A DNA stretch of 64,000 nt from the NCBI RefSeq assembly GCF_040327995.1, contig NZ_JBEPIJ010000001.1:186001-250000 (forward strand), in the 5' to 3' direction. The translations under genes and the position numbers were made by a program. The notes under the pieces were generated by a model. It had not been told where the DNA came from. It made no database searches and saw nothing but the letters and a program-made list of their open reading frames with translations. Positions 52,188 to 60,684 of this stretch are shown here, in pieces. Origin of the DNA: Solimonas thermocellulolyticum (lineage in GTDB: Bacteria; Pseudomonadota; Gammaproteobacteria; Nevskiales; Nevskiaceae). Every line of letters begins with the position of its first letter. Position 1 is the stretch's first letter.

Positions 52188-52880
52188 CTAGGTCGCGCGG
52201 GCGATCTCGGCCCGCATCGCCGCGATTGTAGCCGCATAGTCCCTGGCGCCGAAAATCGCGCTGCCGGCGACGAAGGTGTCGGCGCCGGCGGCGGCGATCT
52301 CGCGGATGTTATCGACCTTGACGCCGCCGTCGATCTGCAGGCGGATCTCGCGGCCAGCGTGGGTGGCGGTGTAGGCGTCGATCAAGGCACGTGCCTCGCG
52401 CAGCTTGTCCAGCGACGACGGGATGAAGCTCTGGCCACCGAAGCCCGGGTTGACCGACATCAGCAGCACCATGTCGACCTTGTCCATCACGTACTTCAGG
52501 CAGTCCAGCGGCGTCGCCGGATTGAACACGAGGCCCGCCTTGCAACCGGCGTCGCGGATCGCCTGCAGGCTGCGGTCGACGTGGCGCGTCGCCTCGGGGT
52601 GGAAGGTGATGTAGGTCGCCCCAGCCTTGGCGAAGAGCTGCGCCAGCGCATCCACGGGCTCGACCATCAGATGCACGTCGATCGGCGCACGGATGCCGTA
52701 CTTGCGCAGGGCCTCGCAGATCGCCGGGCCGAAGGTCAGGTTCGGCACGTAATGGTTGTCCATGACATCGAAGTGGACGATGTCGGCGCCCGCGGCGAGC
52801 ACGCGCGCCACGTCCTCGCCGAGACGGGCGAGATCGGCGGACAGGATGCTGGGGGCGATCAGCGGCGCGAGCCGGGCCAT
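52188..52880 (-). CDS. rpe: Ribulose-phosphate 3-epimerase
   Basis: This 230-residue TIM-barrel epimerase has IAPSILSADLARLGEDV, the metal ligands in HFDVMDNHYVPNLTFGP, and DVHLMVEP. MSVNPGFGGQSFIP and the C-terminal GSAIFG phosphate site also match. It interconverts ribulose- and xylulose-5-phosphate. An in-frame GTG at 52901 would add seven residues; the ATG at 52880 gives the normal family start. It lies just upstream of trpE, as rpe or gph do in other gammaproteobacteria. Confidence 0.98.
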   Translation of the reverse strand: MARLAPLIAPSILSADLARLGEDVARVLAAGADIVHFDVMDNHYVPNLTFGPAICEALRKYGIRAPIDVHLMVEPVDALAQLFAKAGATYITFHPEATRHVDRSLQAIRDAGCKAGLVFNPATPLDCLKYVMDKVDMVLLMSVNPGFGGQSFIPSSLDKLREARALIDAYTATHAGREIRLQIDGGVKVDNIREIAAAGADTFVAGSAIFGARDYAATIAAMRAEIARAT

Positions 52881-52907
52881 GCGGGAGTTCTCGGAGGGCA
52901 CGCGCCA

Positions 52908-53669
52908 TTATCGCCGATGCCGGCGGCGCGCAGTGCGCGCCGAACTCGTCGACGCCGGGGGCGCGGACGCGGGCGCCGCCGCCTTGCCTGCCGCGACCTG
53001 CAACACATCGCGCGCAGTCGTGTCGTCGGCGAGCAGCTTGACGGTGAGGTACAAGAACATGTCCAGCGCCTCGGTCAGACGCTGGACGCGGCCCTCGCGC
53101 ACCTGCTCGGCCAGGTTTTCGTGCAAGGCCACCACGAGCATGCGCGGCACGAAGGCCGGTAACGGCGGCAGCGCCGGCTGCTCGCGCCGGATGCGCGCCG
53201 CCAGCCGCGTGAACATGTCCTCGAACGGCTGGAAGTAGCGCGCCCGCCGATCGTGTGCCGCGGCGCCGACCGTGGGCATTTCGACGAAAAACGCCATGCA
53301 CAGACCGGGCCGATCCTGCCACCACTGCAGATAGGCCGCGTAGCCCTCGCGCAGACCCAGCTTCCAATCGGGATAGGCCCCGAAGGCCTTCATCTTGGCC
53401 ACGACCTCGGCCGAGGCCTCGTCGCAGGCCGCGAGAAAACAAGCCTGCTTGTCGGCGAAGAACTGATAGAAAGCGTTGCGCGACGCGCGCGCCGCCGCCA
53501 CCACCGCCGGTACCGTCGTCGCGTGATAGCCGCGCTCGCCCACCAAAGTGAGCATCGCATGCACCAAGCGCGCACGCTGCGATGCGCGCACGTAATCCGC
53601 ACCGAGCCCGTGCCGGCCGCGCGGCAGCGGCTGGCCCAGCGCCGGAGCGGACTTGCTTTTTGAAGACAT
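52908..53669 (-). CDS. TetR family transcriptional regulator
   Basis: This 253-residue regulator has an N-terminal TetR HTH (about 33-80: LTLVGERGYHATTVPAVVA and ASRNAFYQFFADKQACFLAA). A larger all-helical ligand domain follows, with a Pro/Ala/Arg-rich tail of about 25 residues. It is divergent from the secreted lipase operon across about 100 bp and probably represses it or itself. A small dyad, CACGA-N4-TCGTG at 53739-53752, lies 18 bp before the lipase ATG and could be an operator. Confidence 0.9.
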   Translation of the reverse strand: MSSKSKSAPALGQPLPRGRHGLGADYVRASQRARLVHAMLTLVGERGYHATTVPAVVAAARASRNAFYQFFADKQACFLAACDEASAEVVAKMKAFGAYPDWKLGLREGYAAYLQWWQDRPGLCMAFFVEMPTVGAAAHDRRARYFQPFEDMFTRLAARIRREQPALPPLPAFVPRMLVVALHENLAEQVREGRVQRLTEALDMFLYLTVKLLADDTTARDVLQVAAGKAAAPASAPPASTSSARTARRRHRR

Positions 53670-53738
53670 GTATGTATCCTGCGCGTGTTTTTGGAGACGT
53701 TCACGCCTTTAAATGGGTCACAGAACCTGCGGCGTGGA

Positions 53739-53752
53739 CACGAAAGATCGTG
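53739..53752. promoter_or_regulatory. Small dyad before the lipase gene
   Basis: CACGA-AAGA-TCGTG is a perfect 5+5 inverted repeat, 18 bp upstream of the lipase ATG and within the TetR-lipase divergent gap. A repressor bound here would block transcription or translation. The assignment is speculative because the dyad is short. Confidence 0.3.
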
Positions 53753-53769
53753 CGACTTGGGGGAGATTC

Positions 53770-55152
53770 ATGAAGGCCTACATCGAGAGTGTCGGCAGTT
53801 TGGTGCGTTGGGGCGCCGCGGCGGTCGTCGCCGCGGCCGCACTGCTGGCAAGCCCGCCGACGCAGGCGGAAAACCGGTTCATCGCGCAACACAGCGGCAA
53901 GTGCCTCGACGTCGCCGACTGGTCCACCGCCAACGGCGGCAATATCCACCAGTGGGCCTGTACCGGCAATGCTAACCAACGCTGGCGTCTGGAACAGACC
54001 CGGGACGGCTACCACCGCCTGGTCAGCGAACACAGCGGCAAGTGCCTGGACGTGGCCGGCTGGTCCACCGCCAACGGCGGCAACATCCATCAGTGGGCCT
54101 GCACCGGCAACGCCAACCAGAACTGGCACGTCGAGTATGCCGGGCACGGCTGGTACCTGCTGCGCTCCGAGCACAGCGGCAAGTGCGTGGACGTCTCCGG
54201 GCCGTCTACGAACAACGGCGCCAACGTCCATCAGTGGGACTGCCACGGCGGCCCGAACCAGCGCTTCCGCATCCTCAATTCCGGCAATTACACGCAGACG
54301 CGCCATCCGATCGTGCTCGTCCACGGCATCTCCGGCTTCAACAAACTGGGCGGCGTCTTCAACTACTTCTTCGCCATCCCCTACCAACTCGAACGCAGCC
54401 ATGCCACGGTGCGCGTCGCCAGCGTCTCGGCCTTCAATAGCTCCGAGCAGCGCGGCCAGGAGCTGTTGAACCAGATCGAGGGCTGGGGCTTCCCCAGAGT
54501 CAATCTGATCGGGCACAGCCAGGGGGCGCCCACCTCGCGCTACGCCGCCGCGATCCGGCCGGATCGCGTGGCGTCGGTGACCTCGGTCAACGGCGTCAAC
54601 AAGGGTTCGCGCGTCGCCGACGTGATCCGCGGCATCGTTCCGCCCGGCTCGCGCTTCGAGGGTTCCGCGGCCGACGTCGCCAACCGGGTCGGGCAACTGA
54701 TCAACATCCTCACCGGCCGCTGGCACGACCAGAACTCGCTGGCCTCGCTCATCTCGCTGTCGACGCCCGGCACCACGGAGTTCAACAACCGCTATCCGCG
54801 TGGGGTGAATCGCTCAGCCTACTGCGCCGGCGGCGGCGAGTGGGAGGCCTGGGCGAGCGATCCGTGGGGCAACTGGCACCATCAGCGCTACTACTCGTGG
54901 ATGGGCAACACCGCGTCGACCAACGGCTGGGACGTCACCGACCCGCTGCTGTCGTTCACCGGCACCGTCTTCGATCTGCCCAACGACGGTCTGGTCGACG
55001 TGTGCAGCGCCGCCTTCGGCCAGGTGATCCGCGACGACTACCACCTCAATCACATCGACGCTGTGAACCACCTGTTCGGCATCAACGGCTGGACCGATCC
55101 CGTGGCCCTGTATCGCCAGCATGCCAACCGACTGAAGAACGCGGGGCTGTGA
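53770..55152 (+). CDS. Secreted lipase with N-terminal ricin-B lectin domain
   Basis: This 460-residue protein has a signal peptide ending TQA-EN (about residue 33). Three ricin-type QxW-like repeats follow (about 34-172), each with a CLDV start and an IHQWACTGNANQ-like end. A family I triacylglycerol lipase domain (about 178-460) follows, with oxyanion loop IVLVHGISGFN and nucleophile NLIGHSQGAP (S250). The lipase part matches Pseudomonas/Burkholderia foldase-dependent lipases exported by type II secretion. GGGGGAG precedes the ATG. Its foldase gene follows after 3 nt. A lectin domain fused to this lipase type is unusual. Confidence 0.92.
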   Translation: MKAYIESVGSLVRWGAAAVVAAAALLASPPTQAENRFIAQHSGKCLDVADWSTANGGNIHQWACTGNANQRWRLEQTRDGYHRLVSEHSGKCLDVAGWSTANGGNIHQWACTGNANQNWHVEYAGHGWYLLRSEHSGKCVDVSGPSTNNGANVHQWDCHGGPNQRFRILNSGNYTQTRHPIVLVHGISGFNKLGGVFNYFFAIPYQLERSHATVRVASVSAFNSSEQRGQELLNQIEGWGFPRVNLIGHSQGAPTSRYAAAIRPDRVASVTSVNGVNKGSRVADVIRGIVPPGSRFEGSAADVANRVGQLINILTGRWHDQNSLASLISLSTPGTTEFNNRYPRGVNRSAYCAGGGEWEAWASDPWGNWHHQRYYSWMGNTASTNGWDVTDPLLSFTGTVFDLPNDGLVDVCSAAFGQVIRDDYHLNHIDAVNHLFGINGWTDPVALYRQHANRLKNAGL

Positions 55153-55155
55153 TCC

Positions 55156-56241
55156 GTGCGCACATCCAGGCTCGGCATGGCGATGGTCGGGGCGCTCATC
55201 GGCGCCGCACTCATCGTCTTGCGCGATGAACCCGAGCGCAGCGCGCCACAGACGGCACCAGCGCCGCAACCGGCGCAGTGGCCGCCCGCACCTTCCCTGC
55301 CCACGGCACCCGACACTGGCGCGCCGCTGACGCACGATGCGCCGGCGGCGTCGGCGCACGCGGTCGAGGATGCCGCCGACGACGCCGTGCCCTTCGCCGC
55401 CTCCTTGGTCGGCACGGAGGTCGATGGGTACTTCGAGACGGGGCCGAACGGCGAGTTGCGCGTCACCCGCCGCACGCGCGATCTGTTCGACTACTTTCTC
55501 GCAACCCACGGCGAGCGGAGTCTGGAGGAGATCGTCGCCGAGATCCGCCGGCGGGCCGACGCGACCCTGCCCGCCGACGCCGCCCGGCAGGCGCACGATC
55601 TCTTGGACCGCTACATCGCCTACAAGCAGTCCGCGCAGACCTATCTGTCGCAGAGCGTCGATCCGGCGCAGTCCATCGATTGGTACCAAACGGCCGAGCA
55701 GGTGTTCCGCACCCTGGTCGAACGGCGCCGGCAGTCTTTCAGTACCGACGAGATCGAGGCCTTCTTTGGCGCCGAGGAGCGCTACGGCGAGTACGCTTTG
55801 CAACGCCTGCGCATCGAGACGGACGACCAACTGACGGACGCGCAGCGCACGGCGCGCCTCGCCGCCCTGGAGGCCGCGGCGCCCGCGGAAATCCGCGAGG
55901 TGCGCGAGCGTGCCGTCGGGCACCTCGAACGTGAGGCCGTCGTCGCACGCATGCGGGCCGCGGGCGCCGGCGACGCGCAGATCCTGCGCTACCGCGAAGC
56001 GCACGTGGGCGCCGACGAGGCGCGTCGCCTCGCCGAGCTCGACGCCCGCTACGCCGACTGGGAGCGCCGCTATGCCCGATACGCGGCCGAGCGCGACGCG
56101 ATGTTGGCCACGCCGCCCTGCGATTCGGCGGCCGGTGCGCAGGCCCTGCAGGACCTGCGCCGTGCGTATTTCAGTGGGGAGGAGATCGAGCGGGCCCGCG
56201 TGAGCGACAGCCTGCTGTGCCAGACAGGGACGCGCGGCTAA
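55156..56241 (+). CDS. lifO: Lipase-specific foldase (Lif)
   Basis: This 361-residue membrane-anchored chaperone starts with GTG. It has one N-terminal transmembrane segment (about 7-23), a Pro/Ala-rich linker (about 25-75) and an extended helical scaffold. The Lif signature RxxFDYxLxxxGE appears as RDLFDYFLATHGE near residue 110. It folds the neighbouring lipase in the periplasm before type II secretion. Length and layout match LifO/LimA proteins (about 340 aa). It is only 3 nt after the lipase stop. Confidence 0.95.
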   Translation: MRTSRLGMAMVGALIGAALIVLRDEPERSAPQTAPAPQPAQWPPAPSLPTAPDTGAPLTHDAPAASAHAVEDAADDAVPFAASLVGTEVDGYFETGPNGELRVTRRTRDLFDYFLATHGERSLEEIVAEIRRRADATLPADAARQAHDLLDRYIAYKQSAQTYLSQSVDPAQSIDWYQTAEQVFRTLVERRRQSFSTDEIEAFFGAEERYGEYALQRLRIETDDQLTDAQRTARLAALEAAAPAEIREVRERAVGHLEREAVVARMRAAGAGDAQILRYREAHVGADEARRLAELDARYADWERRYARYAAERDAMLATPPCDSAAGAQALQDLRRAYFSGEEIERARVSDSLLCQTGTRG

Positions 56242-56292
56242 CCGCGGCCACGGAAGGCGCGCGTCCACTGGATCGCCGTCTGCGTCCCTGAT

Positions 56293-56328
56293 TGCCAAAC
56301 CAGCCTGGGGGGCTGGTTTGGCACTTTT
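56293..56328 (+). terminator. Intrinsic terminator of the lipase operon
   Basis: TGCCAAACCAGCC (56293-56305) and GGCTGGTTTGGCA (56311-56323) form a perfect 13-bp stem with a 5-nt loop, followed by CTTTTT. It ends the lipase-foldase operon before purC. Confidence 0.93.
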
Positions 56329-56396
56329 TCGCAGCGCCGGGCTTTACCCGCTCGCCCCCGTTCTCCACAATGCGCGCCTCTCGATCCGGCCTTGCG

Positions 56397-57281
56397 ATGG
56401 ACGCCCTCTACGAATCGACCCTCGGCTCCGTACCGCTTGTCCACCGCGGCAAGGTGCGCGACATCTACGCGCTGGGCGAGGCGCACCTGCTCATCGTCAC
56501 CAGCGACCGGCTCTCCGCGTTCGACGTGGTCCTGCCGCAGCCGATCCCCGGCAAGGGCATCGTGCTGACCGCGCTCAGCAACTTCTGGATGGCGCGCTTC
56601 GCCCACGTGTTGCCCAACCATCTCGCGCCCGAGGTGGACGTCGCGCACTATCTGAGCGCGGCCGAGCGGCGCCAGATCGAGGGGCGCTACGTCGTCGCCC
56701 GCAAGCTGCGCGCGCTGCCGATCGAGGCGGTGGTGCGCGGCTATCTGATCGGCAGCGGCTGGAAGGATTATCAGAGAACCGGCACGGTCTGCGGCATCGC
56801 GCTGCCGCCCGGTCTGCGGCTCGCCGACCGCCTGCCCGAGCCGATCTTCACGCCCGCCGACAAGGCTCCGGTGGGCCAACACGACGAGAACATCGGCTTC
56901 GACGAGGTCGAGCGCCGCCTCGGCGCCCGACTCGCGGCCCAGGTGCGCGACACCGCGCTCGGCATCTACCGTGAGGCCGCGGCCTACGCGCGCACGCGCG
57001 GCATCATCATTGCCGACACCAAGTTCGAGTTCGGCGTGGACGAGCACGGCGTGTTGCACCTGATCGACGAGGTGCTGACGCCCGATTCCTCGCGCTTTTG
57101 GCCGGCGGCGACATACCAGCCCGGCATCAGCCCGCCGAGCTTCGACAAGCAGTTCGTGCGCGACTATCTCGAAACCCTGGACTGGAACAAGCAGCCCCCG
57201 GGGCCGCGGCTGCCGCAGACGGTCATCGACCAGAGCGCGGCCAAGTACCGTGAGGCGCAGCGCCTGTTGACCGGATCGTGA
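56397..57281 (+). CDS. purC: SAICAR synthetase
   Basis: This 294-residue enzyme has HRGKVRDIYALGEAHLLIVTS at the start (split here for length), FDVVLPQPIPGKG, EAVVRGYLIGSGWKDY, IADTKFEFG and DEVLTPDSSRFWP. It condenses CAIR with aspartate in purine synthesis. It is the longer type (about 295-300 aa) found in yeast and some proteobacteria, not the 237-aa E. coli type. The ATG at 56397 is chosen because residues before it are not conserved and overlap the terminator region. Confidence 0.97.
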   Translation: MDALYESTLGSVPLVHRGKVRDIYALGEAHLLIVTSDRLSAFDVVLPQPIPGKGIVLTALSNFWMARFAHVLPNHLAPEVDVAHYLSAAERRQIEGRYVVARKLRALPIEAVVRGYLIGSGWKDYQRTGTVCGIALPPGLRLADRLPEPIFTPADKAPVGQHDENIGFDEVERRLGARLAAQVRDTALGIYREAAAYARTRGIIIADTKFEFGVDEHGVLHLIDEVLTPDSSRFWPAATYQPGISPPSFDKQFVRDYLETLDWNKQPPGPRLPQTVIDQSAAKYREAQRLLTGS

Positions 57282-57288
57282 CGCGGCG

Positions 57289-57882
57289 ATGAGCTTTCTT
57301 TCCGCCGTGGTCTTGCTGTTCCTGGTGATGGATCCGCTGGGCAACGTGCCGCTGTTTCTGTCCGCGCTCAAGCAGGTGCCGCCCGAGCGCCAGCGCCGGG
57401 TGATCCTGCGCGAGATGCTCATCGCACTCGCGGTGCTGCTGCTGTTCCTGTTCCTCGGCGGGCAGATGCTGCGCCTGCTCGGCCTGTCGGAACCGGCGTT
57501 GTCGGCGGCAGGCGGCATCATCCTGATGATCATCGCGCTGCGCATGGTGTTTCCCTCGCGCGAGCACGCGCTGCACGCAGAGAACGCGGCCGAACCCTTC
57601 ATCGTGCCGCTGGCGATTCCCTATATCGCGGGTCCGTCGGCACTGGCGACGGTGCTGCTGCTGATGAGCCGCGAGCCCGCGCGCTGGCTCGAGTGGACCG
57701 GCGCACTGCTCTTCGCCTGGGGGCTCTGCCTGCCGATCATGCTGTCGAGCACGCTGCTGCGACACGGGCTCGGCGAGCGCGGACTCGCCGCGGTGGAACG
57801 GCTGATGGGTCTGATCCTGGTGACGATCGCCGTCGAGATGCTGATGACCGGTATCTCGCAGTGGTGGGTGCTGCACAAGTAG
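57289..57882 (+). CDS. MarC family membrane protein
   Basis: This 197-residue protein has six hydrophobic helices and the MarC/UPF0056 features FLVMDPLGNVPLFLSAL near the start and PLAIPYIAGPSALATVLLL in the middle. The family is widespread in the inner membrane, but its function is unsettled; the old link to multiple antibiotic resistance has been disproved. It begins 7 nt after the purC stop, so it is probably cotranscribed. Confidence 0.93.
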   Translation: MSFLSAVVLLFLVMDPLGNVPLFLSALKQVPPERQRRVILREMLIALAVLLLFLFLGGQMLRLLGLSEPALSAAGGIILMIIALRMVFPSREHALHAENAAEPFIVPLAIPYIAGPSALATVLLLMSREPARWLEWTGALLFAWGLCLPIMLSSTLLRHGLGERGLAAVERLMGLILVTIAVEMLMTGISQWWVLHK

Positions 57883-57975
57883 CACGGACCGTTCGCGCCG
57901 CTGCTATGCTCGGCCGGCGGCCTCGGGCCGCGAACCGCGGCGCCGCTCTCGGCGTCCCGGCAGGGAGAGTCTCGC

Positions 57976-58296
57976 ATGCAGATCAAGATCGAAATCGACG
58001 TCCGCCCGGAAGAGCTGCGCCGCTTTCTCGGCTTGCCCGATGTCAGCGCACTGCCGGCCGACGTGGTCGGCTTCGTGCGCGAACTCGCCGGCGCCGCCAG
58101 CGAGTTCGATGCCGCGAACTTCGTCAAAACGAATCTTGGCACGCTGCGCAAGAACCCGGCGCTGCAGAAGCTGGTCGCCCGCATCCGCATCGCCGATGCC
58201 GAAGAGCCGGCCGAGGGCGCGACACGCACCAGACGCAAGGGCATGGCCGCCACCAACAGGCGCCGGCGCAAGCGCGAGGACGATGCCGCGCCCTGA
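57976..58296 (+). CDS. Small conserved protein, probably DUF6489-like
   Basis: This 106-residue protein begins MQIKIEIDVRPEELRRFLGL and continues PDVSAL, a pattern I recall from DUF6489 proteins common in alphaproteobacteria and often near phasin genes. The C-terminal third is very basic (TRRKGMAATNRRRRKRED), suggesting nucleic-acid or granule binding. GGGAG precedes the ATG. It is next to a phasin locus here. The family assignment is from memory and tentative; no catalytic motif is visible. Confidence 0.65.
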   Translation: MQIKIEIDVRPEELRRFLGLPDVSALPADVVGFVRELAGAASEFDAANFVKTNLGTLRKNPALQKLVARIRIADAEEPAEGATRTRRKGMAATNRRRRKREDDAAP

Positions 58297-58306
58297 ACCC
58301 AAGACT

Positions 58307-58618
58307 TCAGCGGCGCAAGCGCGGCGCGCCCGGCTTCAGATCCCGCACCAGACCGGCCCACAGTCGGCGCCGCACCGCATGGTCGCCGCGCAGGCGATTG
58401 CGCGTCTCGGGCAATAGATCCACCTGATCGCGCCACAGCTCGCCCAGGCTACGCGCCCGTCGCGCCAGGCGCAGCCGCTCGCCGGCGGCCTTGGCGAGGG
58501 CATCCAGCGCGTCGGCCTCGTGCAAGACGATCAGGGTCAAGCCGTCGATCAACCGAGTGAGTGGCGCTCGACGCGCGCGCCCCGGCGAGGGCCTATTGGG
58601 TCTTGGCATCTGCGTCAC
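58307..58618 (-). CDS. Small hypothetical protein near phasin (103 aa)
   Basis: This 103-residue, very basic protein is mostly helical, with a central amphipathic segment LGELWRDQVDLLPETRNRL. No domain is recognised. It lies 10 bp from the convergent DUF6489-like gene and downstream of the phasin gene on the same strand, beyond a terminator hairpin. The phasin-neighbour context and Leu/Arg spacing suggest a granule-associated or DNA-binding role, but this is a guess. Confidence 0.5.
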   Translation of the reverse strand: MTQMPRPNRPSPGRARRAPLTRLIDGLTLIVLHEADALDALAKAAGERLRLARRARSLGELWRDQVDLLPETRNRLRGDHAVRRRLWAGLVRDLKPGAPRLRR

Positions 58619-58641
58619 GAGAAGTCAGGACATCCCAAACG

Positions 58642-58673
58642 AAAAGGGGTCGGGGACGTCGCCCCAACCCCTT
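58642..58673 (-). terminator. Intrinsic terminator of the phasin gene
   Basis: AAGGGGTCGGGG (58644-58655) and CCCCAACCCCTT (58662-58673) form an 11-bp stem with one mismatch. On the minus strand it is followed by TTTTC. It lies 55 bp after the phasin stop. Confidence 0.75.
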
Positions 58674-58728
58674 CGATCCGCCGGCACGGCCGGCGTTCTC
58701 TCATGCGCGGCGCTACAGTGCCGCCCGC

Positions 58729-59205
58729 TCAGGCGGCTGCAGCAGCCTTGCGCGCCTTGCCGGCCGCTTTACGCACGGTCTTCCTCGCCGCCTTGGCCGC
58801 CTTGCCGGCCTGGGCCGCAACCGACTCGCCGCTGAGCTTGGCGGCGATGCTGCCGTAACCCGACTTCAGCGTCTTGGCGAGCTGCTCGCCGGTCTTGCTG
58901 ACGGTCGACAGGCTATCGGTATAGGCATTGACCACCGTGGCCTTGCCTTCCGGCAGGTAGGCCATCGGATTGCTGGCGACAGCCTTGATGCCGTCCGCCT
59001 TGGCCTTCTCGAAGCTGGCCTGGGTCAGCTCGACGAGCGCCTTGCCGGCAGCGACGTTGGTCTGAACCAGCGTCTGCACGCCGTCCACGATCACGGCGTT
59101 GACGGCCTTGAGCGTCTCGACACCGGCTTCCAGTACCTCCTGACCACGCGTGACCACCAGATCGGCACGCGTCTTCACCTCATTCACGATCGACTCCACA
59201 GTCAT
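58729..59205 (-). CDS. Phasin family protein
   Basis: This 158-residue protein has a phasin domain (about 10-115) that is amphipathic and coiled-coil-like, with RADLVVTRGQEVLEAGVETL and VQTNVAAGKALVELTQASFE. An Ala/Lys-rich tail of histone H1-like type (AGKAAKAARKTVRKAAGKA) follows. Phasins coat polyhydroxyalkanoate granules; the basic tail could bind DNA and help granule segregation, as in PhaF/PhaM. GGAGG 7 nt upstream supports the start. A perfect 19-bp palindrome lies about 50 bp upstream. No PHA synthase is in the window. Confidence 0.9.
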   Translation of the reverse strand: MTVESIVNEVKTRADLVVTRGQEVLEAGVETLKAVNAVIVDGVQTLVQTNVAAGKALVELTQASFEKAKADGIKAVASNPMAYLPEGKATVVNAYTDSLSTVSKTGEQLAKTLKSGYGSIAAKLSGESVAAQAGKAAKAARKTVRKAAGKARKAAAAA

Positions 59206-59255
59206 GTCACATCCTCCACGAAAAAATACCCCGAATCACTTGGCTGAACGGCCGC

Positions 59256-59274
59256 AATGTTGCAATGCAACATT
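59256..59274. promoter_or_regulatory. Perfect 19-bp palindrome upstream of phasin (candidate PhaR operator)
   Basis: AATGTTGCA-A-TGCAACATT is a perfect 9+1+9 palindrome, 51 bp upstream of the phasin start and 93 bp before the divergent yihY-like start. Its TTGCA/TGCAA core recalls the TGC-rich dyads bound by PhaR repressors of phasin genes. The link to PhaR is inferred. Confidence 0.6.
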
Positions 59275-59366
59275 TGTTGCGGCGCATCATAGCCGGGGTC
59301 GCCACCCCTGTCAACCGGTCCCAGCGCACCCGGCCGCGCAAGACCGATCCGGTATCCTGCGGCGCC

Positions 59367-60680
59367 ATGGACCGCTATCTGCAACGGCTGCGCGAGCTGC
59401 TCTGGGAACGGGAAGCCCCGACGCCCCCCTCACCGCGATGGATCACCCTGGGCCGCTACGCCTTCGTGCTCGCACGCGACCTGCTCGAAGGACAGCTCAG
59501 CATGCGCGCAATGAGCCTGGTCTATACGACCCTGCTGTCGATCGTGCCCCTGCTGGCGCTGGCATTCTCGGTACTCAAAGCGCTGGGGGTGCACAACTCG
59601 CTGGAGCCGGTACTGCTCGAATTGCTGCGGCCGCTGGGGCACCAGGCCGAGACCATCACCGCCAATGTCATCGGCTTCGTCGAAAACATTCGCGTCGGCG
59701 TGCTCGGCTCGCTCGGCGTGGCCTTGCTGTTCTACGCCGCGCTGTCGCTGATCCAGAAGGTGGAGGCGGCGTTCAACCACATCTGGCGCATCGAGCGCCC
59801 GCGGCCGCTGTCGCAACGGTTGGGCGAGTACTTCGCCGTGCTCACCGTCGGGCCGGTCGCGGTGTTCGCGGCTCTGGGCATCACCGCCGCCATCTTCAAC
59901 AGCGCGGCGATGACGCGCATCGCCGATATCGAACCCTTCGGCCTGATGGTCTTCATCGCCGCGCGCTTGCTGCCGTACGCGCTGATCATCGGCGTCTTCA
60001 CCTTCCTGTACGTATTCGTGCCGAACACGCGCGTGCGTCTGCGCGCGGCAGCACTCGGCGGCCTGCTCGCCGGCGTGCTGTGGCAGGCGGGCAGCACCGC
60101 GTTCGCGTCCTTCGTCTCACACTCGACCAACTACAACGCGATCTACTCCGGCTTCGCCATCGGCATCTTTCTCTTGATCTGGCTCTACCTCGGCTGGCTG
60201 ATCCTGTTGATCGGCTGCCAGCTCGCCTTCTACATCCAGCATCCGGAGCACCTCAAACCGCGGCGCACGCCGGCGAGCCTGTCGGGACGCGCCGCCGAGT
60301 ATCTCGCGCTGACGATCATGGGGCTGGCCGGGCGCCGCTTCATGGACGGCAAACCCGGCTACACGCAGGAGGAACTGGCGCTGGCGCTGCGCGCCGAACC
60401 CGACCACGTCGCGCGCGTCGTCGAAGTACTGCTGTTCCATGGGCTCTTGATCGAGACCGGCAGCGACCGCACCCGGCTCGTACCAGGTCAGGACTTGGAC
60501 TCGATCGAACTGGCGAGGCTGTGGCGGTTGGCACGCGCCGGCTCAACGACGATGCCGCCGGCCGGTGACGAGCTCTCGCGCGAAGTCACGGCGCTGCTCG
60601 GCGATGCCGAGCACTGCTTCGAACAGCGCACCGGCACCCTGACGCTGCGCCGCTGGCTGGCGCGCCACGACCAAGATTGA
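59367..60680 (+). CDS. YihY/BrkB family membrane protein
   Basis: This 437-residue protein has an N-terminal YihY domain of six helices (about 25-300) with LSMRAMSLVYTTLLSIVPLLAL, FNHIWRIERPRPLSQRL split by position, and YSGFAIGIFLLIWLYLGW. A cytosolic C-terminal extension of about 130 residues contains a winged-helix-like segment (YTQEELALALRAEPDHVARV). It was once misnamed RNase BN. The role is unknown, with proposals as an inner-membrane transporter. The ATG at 59367 starts where conservation begins. Confidence 0.92.
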   Translation: MDRYLQRLRELLWEREAPTPPSPRWITLGRYAFVLARDLLEGQLSMRAMSLVYTTLLSIVPLLALAFSVLKALGVHNSLEPVLLELLRPLGHQAETITANVIGFVENIRVGVLGSLGVALLFYAALSLIQKVEAAFNHIWRIERPRPLSQRLGEYFAVLTVGPVAVFAALGITAAIFNSAAMTRIADIEPFGLMVFIAARLLPYALIIGVFTFLYVFVPNTRVRLRAAALGGLLAGVLWQAGSTAFASFVSHSTNYNAIYSGFAIGIFLLIWLYLGWLILLIGCQLAFYIQHPEHLKPRRTPASLSGRAAEYLALTIMGLAGRRFMDGKPGYTQEELALALRAEPDHVARVVEVLLFHGLLIETGSDRTRLVPGQDLDSIELARLWRLARAGSTTMPPAGDELSREVTALLGDAEHCFEQRTGTLTLRRWLARHDQD

Positions 60681-60684
60681 CCGG

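Noticed and set aside
53880..54290. DNA-level repeats in the lipase gene considered as a mobile or satellite repeat
   Set aside because: The repeats keep the reading frame and encode ricin-B lectin subdomains, so they are coding.
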